Source: Lingula anatina (taxonomy: Eukaryota > Brachiopoda > Lingulata > Lingulida > Lingulidae). From it: 37,535 bases of DNA. Below the pieces are notes generated by a model, which had not been told where the DNA came from, did not search any database, and worked only from the letters and a program-made list of their open reading frames with translations. A program made the position numbers and the translations under genes. Below, piece after piece: positions 11,390 through 23,189 of this stretch. How positions within the stretch are numbered: position 1 is the first letter of the stretch; each line of letters opens with the position of its first letter. The stretch lies in NCBI RefSeq assembly GCF_001039355.2, contig NW_019776022.1, positions 11,973 to 49,507 on the forward strand. Direction: 5' to 3'.

Positions 11390-12440
11390 GAGCACGAAGC
11401 GGGTGAAGCGTGCACGATGTTATAGTAGTTGCAAGCAGTTCAGAAAAGCAATTCACGTTCTTGGGAAAAGGAAGATCTTTAGTAAACAAGAGAAGTCAAC
11501 ATTTAGCCATGTAGCTGCAAAATGCATATATCTGTGTTTAGGTTTCTTTCCTCTCTCTCTCACTCTCTCGTCGCAAATCTTCCTCTCGTGTTTGTGTATA
11601 TTTGTCATGGTTCGTTTCATCTCAGTCACTGTCATTTACGTCACAAGAAAAACTAAGATAACCACAAGTCAAGTAAACATCGTATAGGTAAAGCAGCAAT
11701 AAGCGTACCAAGTCAGTCTCGTGAGCAAACCAAAATGGGTCTTGGACATGTGAAGACAGTAGTTCCAAAAATGTCACTGTGGACTGGTGCAAAATAATTA
11801 TAGATTTATTTATAAAGAATAACGCAGACGCACTTCTTACCGCTGTTGTGATTAGATATTGGCATATTTGTGCTTTGTGTTAACAATTGAAAACGGCCAT
11901 TTTAAACCATTGCTAAATACTCCGATTGAGACATCTTTGTCGATTAACTGATGAATTCATTTTAATAGCTCGATGCTGGAAAATCAACAATGGAGAAAAA
12001 AGGCATTCCTAATTCAATGTGAATTCGGTATGACTATCAGTAAGACGCGGTGATGAAACAGAGCGAGATCTACTGTACGTGAGAGACTGATGTCATCTAC
12101 GGGAAGGGAAATGTGCCGAAAAAATACCGGTAACAAACTCGTGTACGTACCAAAGTCGTCTGGCAGTGTCACGTCCTGAAAAGCGCTATACCGAATCCCC
12201 AAATATTGCAAAATTTAACTATCATTAAAACATGTGCGCTAATTTTCTTAGCAGACTACCATCCAGGTGTGACAGTGATGGTAGTCCGCTTGGAAACGTA
12301 GTCCGTTTTCCGTTACTTAGTACAGGTGCATTCCATCCGATATACTAACCCCAATACTATGACAAATCTTAGCTTGTACTAATCATAAAGGGACCCTGGA
12401 CTTCTATTTCTTGGACTACCTTTCCTGGCACACCAATAAC
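11390..12440. other. Intergenic sequence without a recognised gene
   Basis: AT-rich sequence between the broken P450 exon and the left flanking repeat. Open frames here show no domain, splice structure or compositional bias that I can defend. Confidence 0.5.
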
Positions 12441-13010
12441 ATTCGTGAAGACTAATGCCACTTACCAAATGATGCTCCTAAGAGCTTTGAACTGCGTCGT
12501 GCCGTGGCAACTGTCTGGTATATTTTCAACTAACATTAAACTATGATATATGTTCACATCACGTTTGCTGCCCATATCACTGATCAGACCCGTAGCTTGG
12601 CAGCCTATTATATGGAGCATATTTGGGGCAGGCAATCAATTCCAAGAAGGTCTAATTGATTATAAAGACCATGGTAATTGGAAGTGCATATAGCCAGTGT
12701 TAACGGAATATGAACACATTTCCTGGAAATACATTTCATTCCCGTATCAAACCCGTAGCTAAGCCGCCTTTGGAACATATTTGAGGCAGGCCATTAATTC
12801 AGAAAGTAACTAAAACCTCAGGTTCAAGCAGAGCTGATGATTGGCAAAACAAAAAGTTTGCTTATTATGAAAAATCGTAATGTATGGGTTATGAATTCAT
12901 TTCGTGTTATATGACAAACACATATACCTTAGTACATCTTTCACGCGTGAGATAAATTACTGTCACGAGCGTTATATGCCAGAACGAGGTGTTCGTAGCA
13001 TATATCGCGA
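12440..13010. repeat. Left long direct repeat flanking the protease gene
   Basis: Diverged homology to 21085-22142 in the same orientation. Shared blocks include AATGCCACTTACCAAATGAT, ACTATGATATATGTTCACAT-type sequence and CACGAGCGTTATATGCCAGA. A motif with core CCCGTAGCTTGGCAGCCT, followed by a GGCAGGC segment, occurs twice within it (about 12590 and 12765). The family is not recognised. Confidence 0.75.
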
Positions 13011-13382
13011 GAGGCTGGCATTTAATTATTTGATGTACATACCGAGAGAAGGTACTTGCATTTCACCAAAAAATGTTCTTTTGGCGGTGTTGTGTCTTTC
13101 ATATACAGACTTGACATTTAACATGGAATATTTTTTCCAATTCATAATTCATCAGATTTTTTCCTATTTTGCTGACTGACAAATGAAAATAAGAATTAAA
13201 ATCGTGTTTTAATAACTTTTGATAATCTTTTCGATGTCATTGTGACATCAGTTCATTAATTGAATTCGCCAGTGAAGCATACAAAAATACATTGCCTATT
13301 TTAAGTCATACGACAACCATTGAAGGCGATATTTTGGATCTCCATATTTTCCTAATTATTGTCTTTAGAAGAGTAACACGTC

Positions 13383-13416
13383 CCACAAAGTCCCCCCATC
13401 CCCCCCCCCCCCCCCC
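13383..13416. repeat. Poly-C tract
   Basis: A run of C bases interrupted once or twice. No associated gene is visible. Confidence 0.8.
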
Positions 13417-13599
13417 ATGTCAGTGTCTAGTCCAGTTTAGTGTTCGCTAAGAGCCTTGACAATTTGCCCCTCAAAACGGACTGGTGGCTTGGTTTAATTG
13501 CAGCAACATATCCTGAACGACAATGAGTCCTGTACCCTTGTGGTAAGACGTCGGTGCATTGGGCGTGGTCTCTGTGTAGGTACATCAGTCTGGGCATTA

Positions 13600-13692
13600 C
13601 TCTTTTAAAACTGTGTAGACCATTCCGTTTGACACAATAATCTGTCTGGCAATGTCTGTGCTTTTCGTGCCATTCTGGCACAGTTTGACAAT
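13600..13692 (-). pseudogene. Helix-turn-helix relic, probably from a Tc1-like transposase
   Basis: The minus strand encodes 31 residues beginning IVKLCQNGTKSTDIARQI and ending VYTVLKE. This has the spacing of a transposase or paired-type helix-turn-helix, with the recognition helix around NGMVYTVLK. Flanking frames are broken and no catalytic domain is seen. Assignment rests on the pattern alone. Confidence 0.4.
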
Positions 13693-13979
13693 TTTGTAAA
13701 ACACTGCTTAACTCATTCAACTAACATTAAAATATGATATACTGTATGTTCACCCGTGTTGAAGGCTTGTCGCGCCGTCTACAGGAGATAATTGAAGTAC
13801 GCGGTAGACGCACACGCTGTTAGGCACGAGATCTTTAACGAGCACACCCTATAATGCTAGTTGTGTGTGAATTTGGTGACATTTGATGGCGTATTTTCAA
13901 TTTTATAGACATTTCTTTACATCTGTAGAAGTCACAGTGAAACAGTCGATTTCAGGGGGTACCTCTTATTAATTTTACT

Positions 13980-14584
13980 AAATGGTATAAATTTTTCACC
14001 ATTATTTTGTATTTTTTTAACCATTAATCATGATAGACACGGTATCTGTAATAAAAAGCATTATTTCTTACAATTTACAGCTGTGAGGCGATCATTTGTA
14101 AATAAAAGTACATGGAAATAGGGGTGGGACAACCTTTTTGACCGATGTTGTAGCTTATTTTATTTGACGTTTTCAATTTCCTGGAAGATATTCACTTTCC
14201 AATATAAATATCCAGTAGAAAATTGTCGATTGTTTTTTGCTTATATATAGAACATGCATAATTGTATTTTAAGGTATCTTTCCAGACTGAATTATTATGT
14301 CCAGTTATTGTGTTGTTACATGTATTCCAATCAATATCTTGTCATCACTTTACCACCCTTCTTCCCACAAAGATTAAGTTTATAAATGTGAATAAATGTG
14401 AATAAATGGTATTAAATATGGATATCTTCACCGCTATTTTGTATTTTCTGTACCACTAATCATGTTAGCTATGGCATCTGGAATGAAAATCACCATTCAT
14501 AGCAATTAACACCTGTGATGTGATCATTTATAAATAAAAGCACGTGAAACTGGGCGTGGGACAACCTTTTTGACCAATGTTGTA
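13980..14584. repeat. Direct repeat pair of about 175 bases
   Basis: Segments at about 13980-14152 and 14404-14584 align along their length. Both end in GGGACAACCTTTTTGACC followed by a/gATGTTGTA. The reverse complement of that end (TACAAC...GGTCAAAAAGG) resembles a DNA-transposon terminus, so these could be solo ends. No opposite terminus was found. Confidence 0.65.
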
Positions 14585-15087
14585 TGAAAGAAGCAACACC
14601 ACATTCATTGAACATTTTTTAATGTGTCTTATTGATAAAAGAAAATAACAGGTATTTAACCGTATTTTAAATTCAAAATGAGCATTGAATACTTTCCTTA
14701 GGAGAGAACACGAGGTGAGTTAAAACACGTGCCAAGTCTTTTTAAGATTACATTATGTGCATAAAGAGTTCTCGGAATTTTTCTCAATACTTTTCAGTGT
14801 TATAACCTTGGTGGTACCTCATTACCTGTCGTTTGTTTATGAAGATATTTTGTATTTCTGAAGAAAATTTCGATTTATCCCGTAATGGGTTTCACTGTCA
14901 CTGCGTGTAGACGCTAGACATAAAGCAGTCGAAGTATTCAGCGCCCCACTCACCCCCTCCTTCAAATAAAAAAATTAGTAGGATTCGATGAACGAATGGT
15001 TTGGATTTTAAAAAGCCTTTAAAAAGGTAGTCTATGATTGAAAAAATTAAGAAAAGGAAGAAGAAACATTTGTTCTGCAGTGATAAA

Positions 15088-15093
15088 TTTATT
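15088..15093 (-). terminator. PolyA signal of the protease gene
   Basis: TTTATT on the + strand is AATAAA on the minus strand, about 87 bases beyond the TGA stop. Confidence 0.6.
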
Positions 15094-15179
15094 CAGGGAA
15101 ATCTGCTGTGTAAGCATAATTAGCCAATTGGAGTACAACTAGTACATTAGGACGTTATTTCCACTGAAGTGGAAAGGAC

Positions 15180-18133
15180 TCAAATAACCAAGCATGGAGT
15201 AGACAAAGCCAAATTGGCTTCACTGACACCCGTAAGTTTTCCAGGCAATGCGTACTGTATGATGTGTATATTGGCGTAGTTGACAACCTGGGCAGAGGGT
15301 GAGCTGATAGTCCCCTCATCTCTGAGGACCTGCAACCAGGCAGCCACGGCACCGGTCACAAATGGAGCTGCCATGGAGGTGCCGCTCATTATAGTATATT
15401 TATCGTTTCCAGAGAAGTCAGCAGCTTCGATACCCTCACCCGGGGCGTAAAGATCCACACAATATCCATGGTTACTAAAACTAGCCTTTTCAAAGCCCTC
15501 ATTAAACGCTCCGACAGTGAGGGCATTGGCCGTGCTGGCTGGAGAGTAATCGCAAGCGTTGTCATTGGCATTACCTGCTGAAACAATTGCGGGGATACCA
15601 GCTGCAAGTAGATCATCGACTGCGTCGTTCAGAGACCTGATGAACGGAGCACCAATACTAAAGTTAATAACGGAGAGTCGCCCAGAGCTTTGCACTCTTT
15701 GTTTTGCCCACAGACAAGCATTCAATATATCGGAAAGAGGGCATCCATAATTTGAACAAATCTTCAGGGAAATGATGTTAGCACTCTTTGCCACGCCAGA
15801 ATTGGTTCCCCCGATGATACTGGCCACGTGGGTACCGTGACCATGGTCGTCAACACTTGTAGATGTCGGCCAGCCTGAAAAAAATAATAATAAAAAATAA
15901 ATCAATCATTTTCATGTGGTAAACCTTAAACTGATCAATGTTGAACTTCTTTCATTTGACTTTACTAGCAAGGAGCATGAAGGTGTCTCATTTCGGTTGA
16001 ATATTCCGTAAACTGAGCAATTGTACAAACTTGGTCCAAATATAACTATCTTGTACTATAAAAACGCACATTTGAGATGTATAATAGCAGTTGTATTTTA
16101 ACTATATTTTATGAGGAGCTATCATATTGCCGAAGAGACATGTACAACATCCCCATTTCAATGCAACATTAAGAGAATCCTGATTTCCCAATCTTCACAA
16201 TGGGGAGATATATTCACTCTCTGAGGATGCCGTTTTCTTTTTAAATCCTAGTAATGCTTGCATTAGCTGTCGTTGAACGTAAGACCGCCGTGCTCCCTTT
16301 TTGGCCCCCTTTTGCTACTCAGGTGTTCTTTTGCTGCAACGCTGCAGCTAATCAGACTGTAACTCACCAACGGTAACTCTCCCCGAGAAATCTTCATGGT
16401 TTGGATTGATGCCTGTGTCTGCCACATATACATCTATTCCCTCTCCATCTCCCCAGATGTTGTATTCATAATTGTATTGATCACCATCAAGGGCATCCAA
16501 CCCCTGCAAGTAAGGGAATGACTGCAATCAACAAATTCTTACATAAGGAATTTTCCAGATATGTACAGTTCTTGTACAGTCTTGCCAGAAAATATATGGA
16601 AAATGCAAAAAGATCGCCGTGTTGAAAATAAATAGATGGAAAACAGCTTCATTAAACCAAACCACAAGATTTTAGAGAGGACAATATAAAGATACTGACT
16701 GTCAATGAAAACGCATCATTTATCTATCAAATAATATATTAAGTTCTTTTGGAACATTAAGAAAATAACAGTTTTCGGGTGAAATATGTGAAATATGAAA
16801 TAGTGGTCAGCCCACTCTCTTATGACCAAACAAGTGCATTGGTTCTCGTTTATATGGTTGGAATCGATTCTCGGTAAAAAAAAGAACAAGAAAGTTTTCT
16901 GATGCGTTTTCACTGACTGTCAGTATATGTTTGGTTGCTGGACAGTTTTGAGATAGACACTACACTCGTGAAAAGCAAATTAAATGCACCCTTAACTTCA
17001 AACATTGCTCAGATGTATGACAAAGAGTATAGGACTTTAACCTTATAAGTATGTTACCAATAGTCAAAAAGATTCATACATTTAGAAAAGTTTGTTGACT
17101 TCGTGACCGAAAGTGAACTGCTTTTAGAAATCAGTACAATCAACATACCAAAATGTTATTGGAATTAAAACATATGAAGCCTTTAAGTTATAAGGTCTAT
17201 CTTTCTGCATTAACATCAGCATTAACATACCCAATAATGTCTTCCAGAAAACCATGACATATAGGATTTGCAGTATTCAGTGTTTAGTTTTAACTTAACA
17301 TCCTGTTCAATTTCCGCAATGACATTGGTGAGTTGTCGCAGGGCGTGGAGGTTGCTTAAACATTATTAAACATACTCATAAATACAGTAATAGATTTCAA
17401 GAAGGTATATTTCAAATATGAAATTATTAATTGATGACCAATGCGTATTTTAAATATTTTCTCCTTATTATTTTTTTATTTGCTTTTTAGCCCAAAGTGT
17501 TATTTGATCAGTAGTTTATAGTTAAGACGATGGCAAAATATTTTATATATCTACAAAACAAAATTTTACAAATGTGTAGAAACGAATGAAAAACAAACTG
17601 TTAAGAATGCGCTGTGTTCAACCTTTTACTTATGTTTCGCAGAATGACGAAATCCTTGTCTTTATTAAACTTAACTTGTTGTCTTCGTCCAGCTCCTTTG
17701 ATGATTCTACGTACTAGATAAATAAAATTGTTTCTTGTAAATGGTTTACATAATAAATCCATTTAAAGCTAGATAAAGCAGAGATGGTTCGGAACCCAAG
17801 CCCATATTAGAAAATACTACAAATGCACCCAGTGAACAATGAACTTCACCAGGACTAATAATTAACTAATAATCAACCATTAGTTAATGGATGGACCATC
17901 ACCAAAATCTTGTCACTTTAAAGTTAGCCCATTTTGACCTATCCTGATTATCTCATCAAAATCCGTCCATGCATTTTTGCGTTAAGTTGCGAACAAACTA
18001 CCAAACTAACAAAAGCAAAAAAAAAAAAAAAAACCTTCTTGGTCATAAGGAGGTGATAAAGCACAGTGTGTGAGCTGGAAAAATACCCCCTGCTAAGATT
18101 CGAAATGAAAGAGTTGTACGTCCCATTAACCAA

Positions 18134-18198
<65 letters not shown>

Positions 18199-19493
18199 AA
18201 ACTTTTACTGAACATTGTTTACGCAAAAAAAAGCAAAAGTTTCAGAACAAACATGGTTCAGCTTCAGCTTGTTTTATTTTTTTCCACTGGTGCTTGCTTG
18301 CAGCGTTTCAGCGTCAACGGCATTTGGTTTGAATTGACCACCACAACCACAAATGCCAGACGACCTTAATGTCCTCTCCCGTTGCCCTGCGATCCAGTAA
18401 AATTAAATATACATTCAGATAAAATTAAAGGAACAAAGTGACTGGTACACGTAGGGCCAAAAGTATTCAATTTCATTGGCAAAGGATATAGTTAGATACG
18501 TTTACTTACTTGGACCGTAGTTTGCACCGGGCAGAAGTCGAGCAATGTAATGCCCTGACACAGAACCATTCATGTACTCAACAAGTGACACTGTGGGAGA
18601 TATGAATAAGAATGAATCAGCCATTGTTAAAATACTCCTTTGCGCTTTAGTTTGGGTGCATTTTTATAATCACTCAACGATATATAGGCCTCTTTTTGGT
18701 CACTTATAATGCTCTATAGTTCAAAGTGCACGGTTGAGCCCCCTTTACAATAGACGGCGTCCTTTCTGCATCCAGCAGTTCGGCCCCATTTGAGAGTTAA
18801 AAAATTGTAATACTTTTCGTGCCGACAACTGGCCGATCATTGAGCATTCATTCTGATACAAAATCAATGCTTGTGCCTCCTTATTAAGACCACAGCGATG
18901 CCAAATTTCATGGTCGCAGAAAGGACGCCTTCCAGTGTAAAGGGGGTATAACTGATCAAATAATGTTTGTCATGTAAGATGTCTTCATGTTGTGTATTAA
19001 TCAAACTATCTTGCTGTGAATTTATTTTCTCTACATTTGATAAAACGTATTTTCTATTCTGAAACATTTTAATTGTCAAGTGTTAAATACATCAACAATC
19101 AAATGAACAAATCTATAAGTTGCCTTTCCTTCATACGGGTACATTGACAGAAAAATCGGTGTTATTTAACAAATAGAGCATGAGCAACGGGAAAAGTTTA
19201 TTATAAATTTCTTCCACTATGTTGTGGGATAACGCCTCGCATTTCAAAATCAAAGATTACACATTTTGTGCAGTTAGTCACCAATTCTACTTGCCTAAGC
19301 CTTGTTCTTCTGACACTCTTAATACACCAGCATCTTGCAACTTTTTTCGAATGGTTCTGTGGTCCCATTTTTTCCTTGCCTGTGCCTCGGGTGCATCTAT
19401 AGGTGTAATGTTGTACTCCTCCCCTCTCTGATCTGCAACTGTCATTGTAAACAGCCAGAAAGCCAAAACACCTATCATCGCCGATACCTGCAT
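15180..19493 (-). CDS. Secreted subtilisin/proteinase K-like serine protease (S8)
   Basis: Five exons on the minus strand: 19328-19493, 18506-18590, 17231-17354, 16368-16503, 15180-15874. They total 1,206 bases, or 401 residues, a normal proteinase K-family length. In order: a signal peptide (MQVSAMIGVLAFWLFTMTVA, then Asp), a propeptide with an I9-inhibitor-like strand (HYIARLLPG) and VIAEIEQDV, then WGLDALDG opening the mature enzyme. The triad is complete: Asp in DTGI, His in HGTHVA, Ser in GTSMA; the oxyanion Asn is in VSAGN. It should be a secreted endopeptidase made as a zymogen. The exon 3-4 join (Trp|Gly-Leu-Asp) strongly supports the model. The exon 1 donor (GTGTAT) and the choice of the second GT (GTAAAC) ending exon 2 are inferred from phase. 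It lies inside the remains of P450 unit B, on the opposite strand. Confidence 0.92.
18130..18194. repeat. A-run and (TA)n microsatellite
   Basis: About 55 bases of alternating TA preceded by a poly-A stretch, in an intron of the protease gene. Confidence 0.95.
18739..18946. repeat. Inverted-repeat (foldback) element in a protease intron
   Basis: Arms of about 31 bases at 18739-18769 (CCCCCTTTACAATAGACGGC...) and 18916-18946 are reverse complements with a few mismatches. They are separated by about 146 bases. The arrangement resembles a small non-autonomous DNA element. No target duplication is evident. Confidence 0.6.
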
Positions 19494-19499
19494 CTTCTA

Positions 19500-21084
19500 T
19501 AAACAATTATTTCAATTATTTTAAATGGAAAACTTGATTTAGTCTTTCAAATAATAGGATGATTTCAAATAAGATTATGTGAGGTTGAACAAAATTTTTC
19601 AAATGTTTGTATAATTTGTTATTCTTCATGCGTCGGCTCATCTTAATTGCCACTTAAAATTAATTTGTGTAGTGAAATGTTCACAAGCACAACGAAGCTC
19701 TGCTTCTCCTCAAAATTAAATATAAAATAAGGCCATATGACTGATATTGTCAATGACGAAATGACAAAATTTAATACGACACGAAGATAAGTATCTAGTT
19801 AGATTGGAGTGGTAACAACATTACATTAAATGACCACCATACATCCCATACAATGGAGCAAAGAGTTGGCAAAGAGCAAAACAATGACTGGCAAAGAGTA
19901 ACTGTGGCCAATAAAATGTAATATGATACGAAATGACAAGATTGGGGGGGGGGGGTAGTTACAACATCAAATTAATTAATAGCACATAGATCTAGAGAGA
20001 CAGATGACCCCTTAGCTCCACTCTTATGGAAAGGATAATGTCCGGTTGAATTTCATAACTAACACGAAACTAAAAGAATCAGATCCAAAGATTTGGAAGG
20101 ATAGAAGACTATACATTTTACTGCTCTGTGCTTGGTATCAAACAGTTAACAAGGACAATTGTACTGTAATATATATGGGGGACTGGGATGGTCAACTGCT
20201 TGGTTTTGATTCGATTTTCTCGTTATACTGCTTTTTTGGAGACAAAAAGGAGAAAGAGGAATATCGGAAGTGTATTACTTGGGAAAGAAAAGTGTGTAAG
20301 AAAAAAGGGTTATATTTAATACATTCTATTGTGCAAAAAAAAAAAAAAGGCAACCAATTGAAAACTCGTAAAATATTTGACAGCTTGCTTGTTGTTGCAT
20401 TGCATTGCATTAATGGTTAATGGCTTGCCCGCATGCTTCTATTAAATAGATTTAATATAGGACAGACGTAGGATTTTGTGAGGGTAGAACGTATCGAATT
20501 TGCCGTACCAGCTAGGTCAACTGCGTTGTTGTTTCTGCTAGAATTTCTGTTAAAATTTCCAAGGACAAGTAGATTTAGCACGGGGCAACATAAAGGTGGT
20601 TCAATAGGTTGTAATAGCCTAAATTAGTCAAAAGAGCTATTCTTCTGTTTCTTTTTTTTAACATAAAATTTACATACAGATATTAATGCAATGAAATTCA
20701 AAACTTTTAGAGCAAAAGTTCCCTTTTCATTATACTGCTCACCACCCCATGCAGATCTTGTATGAAGCTCTCTCCCCCTCCCCCCCCAAATAATCGTCAA
20801 TTTATATGGTTTTATAATGATAGTGATCTAATTACGTCTTAACTCGGGGGCTTAGTCAGGCAAAGTCAGGAAAAAGGTACTGCAACCGGTCTATTGTATT
20901 TGACTGGCTGATGTCCTGTAACAGGAGAAAAATGCACTCAAAACAACACGTTGCGAACACGTGTTGGCTTGGCAAGTAGTACGGGGGTCCCGCATTGCAA
21001 CTTTCTAAACATACTATATATACAGAACCTGTCATATTGCAAAATTCATCATTAACATGTGTGCAAATTTTAAAGATACACTGT
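19500..21084. other. Upstream region of the protease gene, no gene recognised
   Basis: AT-rich sequence 5' of the protease start codon with a G run (19945-19954) and short homopolymers. It presumably includes the protease promoter, but I see no distinct element. A 124-codon open frame at 20046-20420 has no recognisable features. Confidence 0.5.
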
Positions 21085-22142
21085 AGCTCTGTAACATTCG
21101 TAAAGAGTAATGCCACTTACCAAATGATGCTCCTTTTCCTTTGAACAGTGCCGTTTACTTTGAACAACGTTCTGATATATTTTCAACCAGCGTTAAAATA
21201 TGATATATGTTCACATCACGTTTGCCTTCCATATCAGACCCGTAGCTTGACAGCCTATGGAGTATATTTGGGGCAGGCCATCAGTTCCAAATGGGTCTAT
21301 TTGATTAAAAAGTGCATGCTGATTGGCAGTTCATATAGCTAATGCACACGGAATACGTATACATTTTCTGATGTGCGCCGCTATACCAGAGCCGTAGCTT
21401 AGTCGCTTTTAAGACATATTTAGGACCGGTTTTTAAAACAGAGGTCGTTTAATCCCAAGTTAGCTATGATAAAATATCCCTCAGTTCAAGGCGTCCTCCT
21501 TAAAATACGCACTGTCCGAAAATATGTCTTTCTTGTCCTGAAGCCGGCGTAATGTTTCATTTAATCGGACAAATACTGATTTAGCTTGGGTCAAAGCGGA
21601 CTGTTCACATTGAATGTTGGTGACACAGTATAGTTTTTTATTTTTGTTCCGTGTTAACTAATGTCCCTTAACTTCAAGCAAATAAAACCCTACCAACTTC
21701 ATAAAGTTATTAGTGTTCCCGCATTGATGCTGTTTTTATTACGTGGATTATATATTGGACCCCGAATTTCATGCAAATGCATTTTAGGACGGATCCCATT
21801 TGTTATACCTGTCAACTGTTGGCGTTGATGTAGCTGCTGGAAATAATTTTTATGCTGTTAGATTTATGCTGTTATGATTTTCCGTCAATCGGAGATATCA
21901 TTTCACGTCATCGCACCGTCAGCCGCCTTTGGGACATATTTGAGGCAGGCCATTAATTCAAAATGTAACTTAAACTTCAGGTACAGGCAGAACTTATTAT
22001 GAATAATCGTAATTTATGTATTATGATTTATTCGTGTTATATGACAAACGCATATGCCTTAGTACTTCTTTCACGTGTGAGATCAATTACTGTCACGAGC
22101 GTTATATGCCAGAACGAGGTGTTCGAAGCATATAACGCGAGA
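21085..22142. repeat. Right long direct repeat flanking the protease gene
   Basis: Counterpart of 12440-13010, in the same orientation but with about 470 extra bases (around 21430-21900). The internal motif with CCGTAGCTT and GGCAGGC cores occurs at about 21238, more degenerately at 21395, and at 21915. Confidence 0.75.
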
Positions 22143-22515
22143 TGTGTCCGACAGGCAGGTCGTAGGACATATCTGGCCTGTTGGACATATCGGGCCGTCA
22201 ATATTAAAATTTTAAAATAAATATTAAAATATTGACCTGTAACGATGTTTTTGCTTTTTGCAATGCTGTTAGTGACAAGAGATATGGGCTTGTTTATTTG
22301 TGTCCATTTTGCAATTTCATAATACCGACATGAAATATGCGTTTGCACTATACTGCTGTATTTTTGGAATCATATTTATCATGTATATATAGATATTAAT
22401 ATTTCTAATAAAACTTTCTGGAGCTTAATTTGCCACATCCCAGACGCAACATGACATTTAAAATTATTAATTTCTTTACATATTTTCATCTGCCCATCGT
22501 CAATTTGTATTTCAG

Positions 22516-22697
22516 GGCCCCGTATTTGCCTGGGCAAGGGACTGGCTAAAATGGAATCGTTCATTTTCTTCCCCACGTTGCTTCAGAATTTCACCTTCAA
22601 GGTACCAGAAGGAGAGAACCCGCCCAGTGAAGTCGAAGGTCTGAACACGTCCACGTTTGCGCCATATGACTACAGAGTGCGCGATGTTAGACGCTAA
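22516..22697 (+). pseudogene. P450 unit B, orphan last exon
   Basis: After TTTCAG the frame encodes the P450 C-terminus, starting with haem-loop residues GPRICLGKGLAKMESF and ending RRstop (TAA at 22695-22697). It is nearly identical to unit C exon 28472-28653, and both flanks align too (22200-23188 with 28178-29174). The haem Cys is kept, but no PERW exon precedes it. The nearest upstream P450 exon is the broken one at 10891. Together the two pieces are the ends of a unit that lost its core. Confidence 0.9.
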
Positions 22698-22737
22698 AAT
22701 AAATTAATAGGGACCCAGACAATAAACTGCTAGAGGT

Positions 22738-22812
22738 GTCGTGTGTGTGTGTGTGTGTGTGTGTGCGCGTGCGCATGTGTGTACGTGTGTGTGAGTGTGT
22801 GTGTGTGTGTAT
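22738..22812. repeat. (GT)n microsatellite, unit B 3' flank
   Basis: Interrupted GT/GC/GA dinucleotide run just after the last exon. It is homologous to 28698-28788 in unit C. Confidence 0.9.
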
Positions 22813-22925
22813 ATTTACCTGGTTGCTTTCTGTAAAAGTGTGTCGTATTACAGTCTATTGGACAACATTTCGAATTGACCACGTTGCACTTCTTACTATT
22901 GCATTGCTTTCTTTGATAACATTCT

Positions 22926-23095
22926 CGGTGTAACAGGAATAGAAGTCCTAGGAATGGAAGTCCGCGGTCCCATATGATAAGTACAGGTTAGGGTTAGTTG
23001 GAGTATTGGAGTTAGTATATGGGACGAATGTCACCTTTGCAAAGTAATAGGGAACGGACAACGGTTCCCAGCGGACTTCCATTCCTGTTACACCG
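22926..23095. mobile_element. MITE-like 170-bp inverted-repeat element, unit B copy
   Basis: The ends are CGGTGTAACAGGAAT and its reverse complement ATTCCTGTTACACCG. An inner pair GTCCCATAT (22967-22975) and ATATGGGAC (23017-23025) extends the palindrome. The loop has AGGTTAGGGTTAG, which resembles TTAGGG repeats. There is no coding capacity. Confidence 0.7.
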
Positions 23096-23189
23096 GCAAC
23101 TACAGTTTCTTACCCCACGTTGATTCTAGAAAACTAACTAAACAATATCATGGGTTGTGGCTACAATATTCACGTTTATTTTCTCATTT

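Noticed and set aside
11265-11687. 140-codon open frame after the broken P450 exon
   Set aside because: Its first part is former P450 intron (homologous to 24175-24290, where it is not conserved as a frame), and the rest shows no recognisable protein.
15559-15750. + strand open frame opposite the protease catalytic exon
   Set aside because: It is an antisense shadow of the protease coding sequence.
20046-20420. 124-codon open frame on the + strand
   Set aside because: No domain, no splice or start context, rich in Lys/Tyr codons expected from AT-rich DNA, and includes a poly-A run. Probably chance.
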